From contig OZ026842.1 in the NCBI GenBank assembly GCA_964023205.1, positions 12,626,716 to 12,690,715 of the forward strand: a stretch of DNA of 64,000 bases, in the 5' to 3' direction. Origin of the DNA: Lutraria lutraria (taxonomy: Eukaryota > Mollusca > Bivalvia > Venerida > Mactridae). Position 1 is the first letter of the stretch, and every line of letters starts with the position of its first letter. The position numbers and the translations under genes were made by a program. The notes beneath the pieces were generated by a model. That model searched no databases. It was not told where the DNA came from and saw only the letters and a list, made by a program, of their open reading frames with translations. Of this stretch, positions 23,160-34,434 are shown piece by piece.

Positions 23160-24820
23160 AAATTCACTAATGTCATAGTGAGAACGGGTGTATTTCACAC
23201 ACGTATGCTCCATCTTCGATACATCTAGGTAAAGTAATGAACGACAGTGGTCTCGCGGAACTTATGATAAATTCCGGAATTGTGCCAGTGGTTCTCTTGA
23301 CAAAGTGATGTCTGGGAAACACTAAAACCATGCTCTATGGGAGCACAAGCCCTTATCGAAGGGTCAATTACCCCGGCCAAGATTTGAAGAAACACAACCT
23401 TTCACACAGAGTATTTCAGCATAATATAATAACTCAGATACGAGCAGAACGTAACGCATTTGGCCTGCTTATGCTCCTGTCAGTTCAACATGACATAGAC
23501 CTGATGTTTACCTGGTCATTTCTTCTAGGTCGAGTGCCTTATATTGAATCACTAATAGAACTAACAGCTAGCCATTCTACAGAAGGCGCATCCTATGTTG
23601 TTAATGGTAACGCCTATTTGGGTAACTGCAGAGTCTTATAGCAGTTCCGGACACATTCGAGCAAGTAGCTGAGGCGATTTCTTATCAGTTGCCTAAAACA
23701 TCTCGTGTAGACTTTATATCAGACACTTACAACAAACAGGTCTATTAAATCAGATGAGTGCCGATGACGTTTGGCAGCTCCAACGTTCTTGCTCTCAGGT
23801 AAAAAAAGCAATGAAATCGGATGGGCTTCATATCTAATGACGACAATAAGACACAGTCAATAAAGCTAATCTTTGAGCAGTCTTATAGAGATGGCGTCAC
23901 AGTCACACTAACTGAGATTCAAAGCACTGAGATTACAGTCTGGAGCAAAGTTTAAATGTGTTAGACAAAACCATCGTTAAACCATTTAAAGGCCTGTGTT
24001 ATCATCATTTTGAATTAAAATTTAAATGTCAAGTATGTATAGTCTGTACAGATGTACATCATTTGACCAATTAACCACAATTACTAAGGAAAAGCTATCA
24101 TGTGTCAATACGCAATCTCACTAATCTCAGAGACAATAAAGTGTTCCAGCGCTACTTTACTGAATGAAACTATTTTCAATAAGTAGTGAATTTCGTTACC
24201 TCAACAGTTAATGATGAAACGGAGGAAATAAACAGAATCCTGCATATATCTCCAACTTTTATCAAAACTGCAAAAGTCTACAATGTATACTTATTCTATT
24301 TTTCAAAGCGGATGTATATGTGTCACGTAATTGTAATTAGAAAAAGTAATGTATAGCTATAGGAGCTTTGCTCCTATAAATGAAGATTACATGACTATAT
24401 TAGCCAATTTACCACGCATGTTTGTTCGGATGAACTTTACAGTGCCATTGATACATTTGTATGTGTGTTGTTTGGTCATTAAAAATACGACATCAATAAA
24501 CTGAGGTATGACAAGTATCAAAGCCATGGTTGTGTTCTGAACACTTTAAGTGGTATGGACATGAGCTTACTCACTCCCTGCAGATCCCGTCACGTATGTG
24601 TTACGGATAGTAATAAGGTGTATATTTGGACCCATGCAAAGAGGCCATCTTGATCTTCTAAAAGTAGATGAAATAGGCTGGAAATTCGACAACATGCTGG
24701 AATACAACTGGTACGAGGATAATATTGTGCCAAAGGCTAGCGACGCAGAAGACACTGATGATAAAAACGACATTGAGCTCATTAGTATGGTCGATGCTGT
24801 CTATGAAACAGAAAAGTGAT
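23160..24820 (+). pseudogene. Degenerate gene of a multicopy mollusc protein family
   Basis: Ordered fragments in several frames: NDSGLAELMINSGIVPV and GSLDKVMSGKH (about 23235-23325); then 23330-23641 with FQHNIITQIRAERNAFGLLM and SVQHDIDLMFTWSFLLGRVP; then VPDTFEQVAEAISYQLPKTS then RVDFISDTYNK with the frameshifted SIKSDECR (23641-23755); then GFISNDDNKTQSIKLIFEQS (about 23825-23885); and after a gap a C-terminal piece, VDEIGWKFDNMLEYNWYEDN (24590-24820). From memory this order matches long uncharacterised proteins that are very numerous in molluscs and some other metazoans; their central part has been described as FEN1/PIN-like, which I cannot verify here. At least four frameshifts or stops make this copy dead. 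It lies wholly inside the TIR element. Confidence 0.6.
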
Positions 24821-25859
24821 GAGGATTTGTGAAATTCGTGAAGGTTTGCCACCAGAACAACAAAAATACCTTGATGACAATATGTACAGCTAATGAAATC
24901 TGACATAACATACAATATTGCACTAAAGTATATATATATAAATAATCATGTAACAAATGGTAACGTAAATGACACACACATGTTTATGTGCGTCAATGGC
25001 ACAATGTTTATTGACCTGTCGCTGTCTTTGTAAATTTGATTGTTTCATAGGTACATATTCTTAGAATATATTCGATGATGATTTTAACAGTTTCATAGAA
25101 ATTTTGTTACTCGTTTATGAATAATTTCAAACGTAACACAAATAAAACCATGTAACGTCAAACACAATCAGTGATGAATTAAAAAAGTTAAAATGTTAAT
25201 TTACATGTACGTATTGTCAGTAATCAAGTATAAACATTTTGTATATCAAATCAATGTTTTATGCATTGTAAAGCGTGTACTTATCGTGATAAAGGTAACG
25301 TTATGTAATGTAAAATATACTATTATCCCAGTCAAACTTTACAACATTTGTAACTAGAAATGTTTTCCAGTTATGGGTATTAATGAATGCATCATGATTA
25401 CCAGTACCTATCACTGTATATCTATTTGATCATAGCATGTGATCACAGTAATATAAATGATTTCCATGTTACACATATACTTTTATATGTAACGTATTTT
25501 ACGTAAAATGAAGACATAAACGAGCATTCAATGAAAGAAAAACATGAACATGTGGTAGTATTTGCCTAATATGAATAAAAACATTGTTTACGACTGCTTT
25601 TGTGTTAATTTAACATATACAACTGTCATTTCCTTGTCATTTTATGGTAACGCAGGGTAACGTAAATTACAGAGAATATATAGTACCATGAAGTGAAAAA
25701 CATGCATTAGATCGACAAGTAAAGCCGCTGCTAACTTATTATGGTCAAATGAATTGTTCAAATTGATGAATTATTGAAAATATCTAGAATAAGACTTCTA
25801 ACAAAATAAAATTATTGTCAAACGTATTTTTCGGTAACGGTAATTAGCATGCTGTAGTT

Positions 25860-25984
25860 CACAAACGCCCCAACGCCCAGATTGTAGACACTGGAAAAAT
25901 TATCAGCAGGCATTGAGCTTTCAAAAAAATGGTGTCTACAAAAATGCCTCCGGGGGGGGAGGGTTTCGCCCAGTAGCCCATAGC
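25860..25984 (-). repeat. Right terminal inverted repeat of the 3.65-kb element
   Basis: On the plus strand it reads GCCCCAACGCCCAGATTGTA, then AAAAATGCCTCCGGGGGG, and ends CAGTAGCCCATAG. It is the inverted counterpart of 22339-22465. Confidence 0.75.
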
Positions 25985-26072
25985 CTATAACGTGCGCACG
26001 TGATAGCTGACCAATAAGAATATGTGTCAGCTCTGCCATTTTGATAATGGACAGGTAATCGCTAATTCGTAG

Positions 26073-26292
26073 TAGCTATTACTTGCGCACATAGAAGCTA
26101 TTGTGTGGGCACACAGTAGCTATAACTTGCGCATACAGTAGCTATCACATGCGCACGCAGTTGCTTTCACGTACGCATGCAGTAGATATCACATACGCTC
26201 ATGGTAATTATCACGTGCACATGCAATAGCTATCACGTACACACATGCTAATTATCATGTGCGCATTCCGTAGCTAATAAATGCGCACGCGG
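26073..26292. repeat. 22-bp minisatellite, 10 copies
   Basis: The typical unit is TAGCTATCAC(A/G)TGCGCACGCAG with much divergence; ten consecutive 22-bp windows keep the TAGCTAT/TAATTAT start and the alternating TGCGCA/CGTACGCA core. It starts 89 bp outside the right end of the 3.65-kb element. A related half unit (CGTGCGCACGTGATAGCTGA) lies at 25990-26010 between them. Confidence 0.8.
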
Positions 26293-26460
26293 TAAATAAA
26301 ATATTTCCTATGTCCCCTTTATGCCACTGTACGAACGTCCTTAAATGAAAAACAAATAGAAATTAAATATTCTTAATAAATTATGTATTTCTTGCATTAG
26401 GTCTTTTAAACTAAGATATGAACAAAATGATTCATAATTATGGTGTATTTATTGTATATA

Positions 26461-27098
26461 CAGTCAAAACTCGTTATATCGAAATTGCTTATATCGAAAT
26501 CCCGCTTATATTGAAGTAAAGACAAAGTCCCGATTTTTATCCTTCTTATTACATATTAAAAAAAACGCACATATATCGAATTCGTGGTTCTCTATATTTT
26601 CATATATCGAAGTAGATCTTCAGTGCGAATAAAATATTTTCAACTATAAACTTAAGGGACCATCTATGTCGAACCAATTATGTCACCAACTTACAAAAGA
26701 AATGTTCGCACCTTTGCCGCAAACAAACACAATTTAAAATTGATATTTAATTATTGACAGCTGTATAAACATGTTAGTGTCCATTCTCACGATTATAAAA
26801 CTGATACAAAATTTTCTTTGATGATACAAATTATTATTAATGCTGCTATGCGGTCATATCTTATGCATATTGGAAGTATATATAGCAAAATAAATATATC
26901 GAAAGTACCCATATAAGTACCGGTATAAATGCCGTATTCTCATCCTGTACAAAAAATAACACGATTACGTTATTATTACGACACACTGACTTTGGATCTA
27001 AAATGTAAACACGGGTATCGAAATTCCTATATCAAAGTTCGTTTATATCAAACTATTTTGGCAGGTCCCCCGAACTTCGATATAATGAGTTTCGACTG
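26461..27098. mobile_element. Tigger/pogo-like MITE, 638 bp
   Basis: The left end CAGTCAAAACTCGTTATATC is mirrored by the right end GATATAATGAGTTTCGACTG. TA lies on both sides (26459-26460 and 27099-27100). CAGTC ends with 'cgttatatcgaa' and a TA duplication are typical of pogo/Tigger-mobilised elements. Extra TATATCGAA motifs recur inside (about 26483, 26573, 26605, 27015, 27040). No transposase frame is present. Confidence 0.85.
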
Positions 27099-27630
27099 TA
27101 TATAGGTTTCACTTATATGATATCAACGAACACTCCGACTTTATTTTACTTGACGTTACTTAGACTTTATTTGCTACATACAGGGTGATCCAATGATTAT
27201 GATAGGATAAATAATTTTAATACCATTTTCAGTACAATCTAATATGTCTTCCATTATACATACATGTACTGAATTGCTATTGATTAAGTCATTACATTTA
27301 CATTGCATGTACTGTTTGTATGTATTGTATGTATATATATTCTCAAGTCTTCATAAAGTATCTGTTCTATTCTGTTATCTCCATAAAATGCATTTAAAAT
27401 TATATCTTTATGTTTAAATCATGTTTTTCTATGTATTACAGCAACAGTACTGCCAGGAACGAAGTTTACATGTGTTAGATAAAACCAGCCTAAAAAAATT
27501 AAAGGCCTGTCCCTGTCGAGAATTTGATGAATAGTTCACAAAATGTGTGCTAAAATATTACAAATTATTTTATTGTAACCACATGCAAATAGTCATATAT
27601 TTAAAGTAAGTCTATGATGGTAAAATACAT
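27099..27630. other. AT-rich unassigned DNA
   Basis: The phrase at about 27470-27510 (TTACATGTGTTAGATAAAAC then AAAGGCCTGTC) resembles 23945-24000 (TAAATGTGTTAGACAAAACC then AAAGGCCTGTG) within the 3.65-kb element. This is a small shared repeat or a second, decayed copy of that element. Confidence 0.4.
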
Positions 27631-27982
27631 GACATTTTTAAATTAAATCTGCTGTTAGGGCTGTATGATAATGAAATAGTGTGCTGAAGTGTTGCTGTTT
27701 TGCATTATCCTGTTTCTGAGCACGTTAACATTTCTACTTTTGGCTTTGTTCGGTAGGTCAGTTATTTCTCTACAAATGTATGCATGCATGCATTTGCAAT
27801 ATTTAACCAATGATGTATGTGTTTTATGCCTTTTTGACATTATATGTAAATGTTAAGTTGGTCAGATAGTGTAAATGTTAAAATATTTTGCTTGGGTACG
27901 AACAACATTGATAATTTCTCTTTTGATTTGAATGGAAAAAATCTTCTTCCGACAGTACTTACAGTACTTTGATTATACAAGA
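27630..27982 (-). repeat. Repeat family X, copy on the minus strand
   Basis: Reverse-complemented it starts AATCAAAGTACTGTAAGTAC then TGTCGGAAG. It continues with TTCGTACCCAAGCAAAATAT, AATGTCAAAAAGGCATAAAAC and TGCAAATGCATGCATG, and ends near CCTAACAGCAGAT. This is the same order as the plus-strand copy at 41776-42640. A 61-codon frame (27655-27840 minus) falls in its conserved part. Confidence 0.7.
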
Positions 27983-28332
27983 CATTTAAATCATAATATA
28001 CCTGAAAGACAATATATTAACTCTATAATTATCATCATTAGATAAGTGTTGAAATAATTTTGTAAAAGAAAACTGTTACTTCCTATCAAATTTTGTCAAA
28101 ACACTAAGTGTATATTTTTGTCCGCCAGTGTACTGGATACTTAAAATAATACGCCAATCTTTTGAACCATGAAAACTTAAGATATTTTTAAATATTTATT
28201 TTAAAATAGGTATTTATCTTTAGTATACACCTCAAAGTTCTCAATAATAAAGTTTTCCCTCTTTTAATGATACTGTTGAGACTGTATAAAAACTTTCAAT
28301 AGTATATATGAAAAAATCGAAGCTGAAAAGTA

Positions 28333-29180
28333 CAAATCAAAGTACTGAAAGTGCTGTCGAAAAAAAAGAAAAGTGTACCCACACCTTCATGCAAACATAT
28401 CTTTGAAATTTACACCTAAGGACCGATTTTTTCATTCATATTGCAATGCAGGTCATACGCAAGCATGTAAAGGGCATACGCTAGCGCTTTACTAGTCTCT
28501 TGCTAAAATTTTAAAATGAAAAAAATATTGGAAAGTTTAATGTTTAGCACATTAATTGAAGACCACAAACTAGTGAACAACACATCAGTGACAGTAAATA
28601 CCAACATCGATTCTTCTGATTTTAACACAACAGAACATCGTCGCATTGAACACAACCAGGGTCACTCAAATAAAAAGACCATGACACAATTGATGCACGA
28701 GATTCAGACATGATAATGTTATTCTAAATATTCTTGCATAAAACGAACTCTTTTATCATTTTTAAAAGTACATAACCAGTAATTTATGTTCGTATTTAGC
28801 GACTCGAATTATTATTATTCGTAAGCCGCAGTAAAAACATTCGACCTACGCAGTTTACCCGACATGAACTCATTCTATAAATAGCCATTGCTAACACTAG
28901 TTGATGTGAATATTACACAGTTATGAATAGATGAAAATTTGCCCTGTAATATTATGAAAATGTCAAAAATGTACAAAACATACACATCAATGGTCGATTA
29001 TTGCAAATGCATACATATGTCTGTAAAGAAATTACTGACCCATCAAACGAAAGTCAAAAGAAGAACTATTTTTAAGTGCCCAGAAACTGAATATACAAAA
29101 GAAGAACACTTTGGCACACTATTTCATTATCACAAAGCCCTAACAGCAGATACGCAAAACATTTAATTATAATTTTATTG
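28333..29180 (+). repeat. Repeat family X, long-form copy
   Basis: The 5' motif AATCAAAGTACTGAAAGTGC lies at about 28337. The conserved 3' part at 28950-29166 includes AATGTCAAAAATGTACAAAAC, ACTGACCCATCAAACGAAAG, TTTAAGTGCCCAGAAACTGA and TATTTCATTATCACAAAGCC. In this copy the 3' part is an open frame of 75 codons (28939-29166). Sequence in between (28456-28938) contains a 65-codon frame of unknown meaning. Other copies have either the long interior (40491, 49250) or the short one (41776, 50535). Confidence 0.6.
28939..29166 (+). other. 75-codon frame in family X, unknown
   Basis: The frame reads KMSKMYKTYTSMVDYCKCIH, MSVKKLLTHQTKVKRRTIFK, CPETEYTKEEHFGTLFHYHK. It is basic, with two Cys in C-K-C and one in KCPETEY. 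The same DNA in other copies (41915-42090, 50677-50848, 27655-27840 minus, 45060-45180) is interrupted by stops or shifts. It could be the C-terminus of a protein carried by a parent element or simply an open stretch in a non-coding repeat. I do not recognise the family. Confidence 0.25.
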
Positions 29181-29429
29181 TGTAATGCGCCAAGTATAGG
29201 CTGCAACATTAATTTTGTGCTCTCTAATAATTATTTGGATTAAAATCAACAGAATTACTGCAGTGATTACTGTGGAATTTGCTGTGAATGTTTATGGGAG
29301 TATTCTTTTTGTATACATGTACTTTTTGTGTTGAAATTGTTTGTAGATTTTGTGAAAATTTTGAGTTTTGTGTAAATATTTTACTTTTAGTACAATATTT
29401 ACCTGAAAATATGAATGTGTATTTGCCTC

Positions 29430-31313
29430 AGGCAAAAATGGTCCACTGTATACCAGGGGTTATACAATACAATAGGGGTAGCCTGTATGGGATTGGGAAA
29501 TTATCACCTATTAAACCTGATCCCCATACATTGACAATATTAAAACAGTTAGAAATACTGAAGTTTAGGGGTACAAGAGGGGGTCGGTATAAATGCACAT
29601 GAGACCTGAACAATGGTGTAAATTTACAAAACATTCAAACACTTCCCCAAGAAATATCTACTATAGTGCCAAATTTATCTCCTAGAACCAGTCCTAAAAA
29701 TGAAAATAATTCCCAACATCATGATCTGAAGAGGATCAAATGTGAATCGTTCACTGTTTGCAAAGGCCAAACTTATATAAAAGTGTGTTGTATAAATCCA
29801 AGGTCAGTCAAAAACAAAAGTCTTGCCCTTTCAGATTACATATCATCAGGTAGTTGTATTAATGGTAGATGCAACTAAAAATCCGGTCGAAACACTTGTC
29901 GTTATCCACGCGCGCATACGCAGTCGCATTGAAAAGAATGTACATATAGTATAACTTTTATTGATATATGCCGTATCATTATACTTATCTTGGGAAAATA
30001 TTTATGGTATAATATAATAGTTAAGTACTTTGAGATTAAGCATGCATGAATAGTTTTGATGTATCGTCTCGTAATTAGGCTAAATTAATGAGAAAAAGTT
30101 CGACATTGCCGATCGAGTATTTTGAAAAATGGTGGAAAATTGGCGGAAAGACATGAATCAGTGGTAAATTGGTGCAGAACAGGCGTAAAGACCGATGGAT
30201 GCATTTGTTGAATACATTAAAGAATCATCTGCATTGATTTGTTAGGCAATTTTGTTGACAATGTTTCCTCGAAATTTCTCTAAAAAGGGGTCGAATTGAC
30301 AACTTTTAAAAAATGTATGCCTCTTTACTGCGACATACATGAAGTGGTTTTCCTCACTTCTTATACCAAAAATGATACTGGGAACACTTACTGCACACAA
30401 TCTTCTGTTACTTCCAATATTTATTAAATGTTTTGGTGGAAAGATAATGATCATTTAATTAAAACATGTGCACAATGTCGGGCATTTTTTTTCACCACGG
30501 CACAAAAACGAAAAAAAAATCTCATTAAACTCGTCATTTCTCGATCAATTTATAAGATAGGGAAACAATAAGTACATTTCTAAAATCAGCTATCTTTCAG
30601 CTTTTTAACATGGTTACTTAAAAAACAATCAGTTAATGATTGACAAAAACATGACAATTTTATTTGAACATGTACACAAAGTCGGGCATGTTTCCACCAC
30701 GGCGTGATAAACGAAAAAAAATTGAATCTCATTTAACTCGTCATTTCTCGATCAATTTATAAGATAGGGAAAAAATAAGTACACTTCCAAAATCGGCTAT
30801 ATTTCAGCTTTCTAACAAGGTTACATTTAAACGAATTAGTCCATAATTAATAAAACAACAGCCATTTTAATAACAGGCATCTAATACTCTCCCGCTATGC
30901 TACGGTACTACATCGCTAAAACAATAGAATATCGATTAATTATTGATCATCTATACATCAGCTAGGCGACGACACCTTATTTTAATACATATACAATTAT
31001 CGAGGAAGTTGCATCTACCTTTAAATACAACTACCTGATATCATCTAATGACTATGATATTGTTGCTGTGACTGAAACATGACTCGGGGGACCCTCTGAC
31101 AAATCTTGCATTGCTGAACATGTTCCTAGTGGTTACAAAATCAAGCATGTCCCTCGCTATGGACGTGGAGGGGGAGTTGCAGTTGTATATAAAACTGCTC
31201 TAGATATTCAGCTTCTTACTTCCACCAATGATAGAGTTTTCACCACTTTTGAACACATGGAATGCATCTCTGTGTCTGGCTGTTGTGTAACAGAAAATTG
31301 TTTAGGAAATGAC
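29430..31313 (+). pseudogene. CR1-like LINE ORF2 5' part, interrupted
   Basis: One frame carries LYGIGKLSPIKPDPHTLTIL then LEILKFRGTRGGRYKC (linker with the RGTRGG box), a TGA at 29600, then YIKVCCINPRSVKNKSLALS and DYISS. It is broken at 29847 by a TIR element and resumes at 31038 with SNDYDIVAVTET, a TGA where Trp is expected, LGGPSDKSCIAEHVPSGYKI, PRYGRGGGVAVVYKT and FEHMECISVSG. The N-A/P-R-S-V-x-N-K, VTET-W-L and R-GGG-V-V-Y boxes are those of the apurinic-type endonuclease domain of CR1/L2-type elements. The coding sequence stops being recognisable at about 31300, and neither the rest of the endonuclease nor an RT follows. Confidence 0.85.
29847..31037. mobile_element. 1,191-bp TIR element inserted in the LINE
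   Basis: The terminal inverted repeats are about 30 bp. The left reads CAGGTAGTTGTATT then AATGGTAGATGCAACT. The right, reverse-complemented, reads CAGGTAGTTGTATT then TAAAGGTAGATGCAACT. ATATCAT flanks both ends (29840-29846 and 31038-31044), and removing the element plus one copy restores the LINE frame (DYISSNDYD). The flanking repeat is 7 bp as drawn, or 8 bp (ATATCATC) if the first C is host, which would fit hAT. Inside are two direct repeats of about 165 bp (about 30462-30610 and 30665-30830) sharing AACTCGTCATTTCTCGATCA then AATTTATAAGATAGGGAAA. It has no transposase. Confidence 0.9.
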
Positions 31314-31754
31314 TCAAGAATCATCTTTCAAAAAGGATTCCATGACCATCAAAGCACTGGTAGTACTTCTGTAAATTGCATTATAATACAGGTGATCATT
31401 CTTAACTAATTGACAATAATGAAAACTTTTATGTCAATTTATGATTTCATTTAAAATTTATGTCAGGTTTTTTTAGCAGACTTTTTATTTTAGTTAAAGA
31501 TTAACATCTATATAATGTCTTGGGTAATAATACAGACTAAAACTGACATTATATGTATGCATGCACAGTCAATAATATTACAAGATTGACCCACATTTAG
31601 ACATGAATAACACTTTACCACAATGTATGAACTATTTTTTACTGTAATAAACATAAGTTCAGTTATTTAAGCTAAACCCGATATATCGGTATGCTGAAAA
31701 AATATTGTGATATTTATATTGTCTAGATGATATTGCGATATACCAATAAACCGA
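31314..31754. other. Unassigned DNA before duplicated block
   Basis: It contains a short inverted motif near 31678-31760 (CCGATATATCGGTAT against ATACCAATAAACCGAT). Otherwise nothing can be assigned. Confidence 0.35.
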
Positions 31755-33527
31755 TAAAACCTCCCAGCTCTATAGAAAATGCTACAACAGAAATATCTAA
31801 GCTCTAGGTATTGTAGTTTCTGACTAGATTTTTAAAATTCTTTCCTATGTTTTAGCCTATGCTTATCAAATACAACTTGAACAATCTTGGTAGAGGTCCA
31901 CAGGATGATGCTACACCAAATATCTAAGATCTAGGCATTGCAGTTCTTGACAAGAATTTTTTTTTCTTATATAAGCCTATAAAAAATAGAGTAAACCCCC
32001 GGGACACATCTTCATATGATAACTACTTATCTATGAAAGTTTGAAGATAATCAGACTTAAACTATAGAAAGAGTTGGGTGCACCATATTTCCAGTAATGA
32101 AAACAACAAAGGGCAATAACTTCAGTTGGAAACAGCTTACATCTGTACATGCATCTTCATATGAAAACCAATCATCTGTGAATTTTTGAAGGCCATCCAA
32201 CTATAGGAGGAGTTGCACACACAAAGTTTCCCATATGTAACATACAGAGAAAAAATGACAAAGGGCAATAACTCCAGTTGGAAGCAACATTATACAAAAA
32301 CATTCTTCAGTCACATCACATCACCAATAATCTATCAAGTTTGAAGTTGATCCAACTTGAACTGTAGGAGTTGAACACTCAAGATTTTGTTAAAGAAGAA
32401 AACTGCTGCTGCTGATGTTACTACCACTACTAAGAATTCATACAAAACAATATGCCCCCATTCAGTGAAGGAAGACATAATATTCTGCTCAGGTTCTATT
32501 AGGGTTAGGAAATAAAACTGAATCAAAGTACTGAAAGTACTGTCGGAATTTGATATTTTTTCATATGAGACAAGTCACTGCCATGGTGTTGCTGGCAACA
32601 CAACAATGACTGTTAGGAGAAATCCTAAATTAGGAACTGTACAGTTGATGGATATTCATGCTTAGGAATTAACATACACCATCTCAATATTGCCATCTAT
32701 TTATGTACATATTCTGATATTCATGTGCGAAATTCCATCAACCTAGCATGATGGTTATCTAAGTTATCAGATGTTTCGAGTTTTTTATGTAGCCCATTAT
32801 CCAGCCTATATTTTTCCGAATCCATCGGTACCAAAATAAGCATTGTTGCTGTCGTATTTACTGATTGAATACATACCGAAAAGCTTTTCAAAACATTTTT
32901 GTAAGTCAACGATAGCAAAGATAGATTAGAAAGAATAAAAATAAATGAACATACCTATAAGATAAGACAGGATACAATCAGAGGAAGAATAAGCTTCTAC
33001 ATGGCTTGTATCATCAGAATATTTCTTTATATGATCATGATTATATCAGGAGATGGGTCGTCTAGGTGGACCCAAGCTATGGTGAATATCAACAGCAGAC
33101 TGACTATCTGTCCTGGCACAACTGCAATACCTGTAAAGAAAGAAAAGTACCATACATGTAGTAGGTTAACAAAATATCTCAAGTACATTTTATAAATAAA
33201 AGATATATATGGACTTATTTGACACCTTCCACATGTTTATAGACAGTTAAGTTAGTAATCAGTTCAGTTGAAGGGTTTGATAGCTGACCAAGAAAAGAAA
33301 TGTAATTTGTAAACTTAAACAAAAAAATTACATTTATACCAAAAAATATTTTGTTATTTTGTTCCGAAATTGTTGGAATTTGTTTGTTGGTGGTAAATAT
33401 TATAATAGAATCTTGTTGTAATACATTCACAGCAGTGTCTTTTAGCTACCAGAGGTGTTTTTGATAAGGGAAAAACATTTTTTACAGGTACTAAATTTGT
33501 TTGTTCAATTTACCTTAAAATTGTATA

Positions 33528-34363
33528 TTGTCGGCCCTATTCGGAAAGGACGTAACTACATTTTCAGCTAAAATTAGAATTTCACAATTTCAGACTCTTC
33601 ATAATGTCCCGCAAACTAAAGTTTGTCACATGAGGAAAGATCGTAACTCAATTTGTTGACTTTTTTTTACGGTATACGCTAGTAGGAAAAGTCGTAACGG
33701 TACAGACTTGTTTAGTTGACAGTCTGTTTGGTAAACTCAACAAGTTGAAACTATATTTCAAAGTCAGTTTTAGTGTAATATAGAACTATAGGTAAGTTTT
33801 CTTCAATATGTTGGCATTTATTATCAATAAACGAGTACTGTTCTGTTATTTTTATAGGTTGCGTTCTCGACTAAATAAAAATGAGAATCCAATGTTGTTT
33901 TTGCTTTTCAACAGTACATTGCAAACAGAAATGTTGCTTTTTAAAAGGACAAACACCATGCCGATGTACATGATTATGTAGAATTAATATGTTCAAGTAA
34001 ATATATAAGGTTATTTTCATCTTTTTGGTGTAGTTGCGTCTCGTCCAATCAGAAGTATTTTAATAAAAGATGTTCTTTCTTTTGTAGTTACGTCATTTTA
34101 GAAGGGTCAAATCTTCATTTATTGTCATTATCTGAACATATTCTCGAAAAAATATTGTTTGAGATTCCATTAAATGATTTTCTGCAGTTAGTGAGGTTTA
34201 TTGAAAGACTGTCAAACGTCACATGATATTTTAGTGTCATTTAATTGTTTTACATACTAAGAGATAGCATCTAATAAACTTGTTTGAAAATGTAAAATTG
34301 TTTTTCCTTTCACCTGGAAAGTTACATTTCTGAAGTTACGTCATTTCCGAATGGGGCCGACAA
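33528..34363. mobile_element. TA-flanked TIR element, 836 bp
   Basis: The left end reads TTGTCGGCCCTATTCGGAAA then GGACGTAACT. The right, reverse-complemented, reads TTGTCGGCCCCATTCGGAAA then TGACGTAACT, about 30 bp with two mismatches. TA precedes and follows it. The empty site survives at about 54330-54345 in copy B (AAATTCTATATGTATTCTTG), which confirms both ends. Internal phrases (GTCGTAAC, TACGTCATTTTAGAAGGG) repeat the end motif. It has no coding capacity. Confidence 0.9.
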
Positions 34364-34434
34364 TATGTATTCTTCTTCTGATTCTACAAGAAATATTAGG
34401 AGTTCATTGTTCCTTAAGAAGAAAGTGTTATGTA

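Larger units (their letters stand above)
22339..25984 (+). mobile_element. 3.65-kb DNA element with about 125-bp TIRs
   Basis: The left end (22339-22465) and the reverse complement of the right end (25984-25860) align in order: CTATGGG, a C-rich block, CGGAGGCATTTTT(C/G)TA, TTTTT-TGAAAG, CAGAGTCTACCATCTGG against CAGTGTCTACAATCTGG, and GTTGGGGC. Subterminal zones on both sides are rich in GTTACC/GGTAACG. The interior holds the pseudogene pieces at 23160-24820. No convincing target duplication was seen. The long imperfect TIRs mean this is a DNA transposon or a long inverted-repeat element, but I cannot assign a superfamily. Confidence 0.7.

Noticed and set aside
24567..24915. Minus-strand frames of 71 and 85 codons
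   Set aside because: They are antisense to the plus-strand pseudogene fragment with the GWKFDNMLEYNWYE segment.
33001..33195. Conserved frame MACIIRIFLYMIMIISGDG, also at 45466-45654
   Set aside because: It is conserved only because the block is duplicated. In copy B the start and frame are broken, and no family is recognised.
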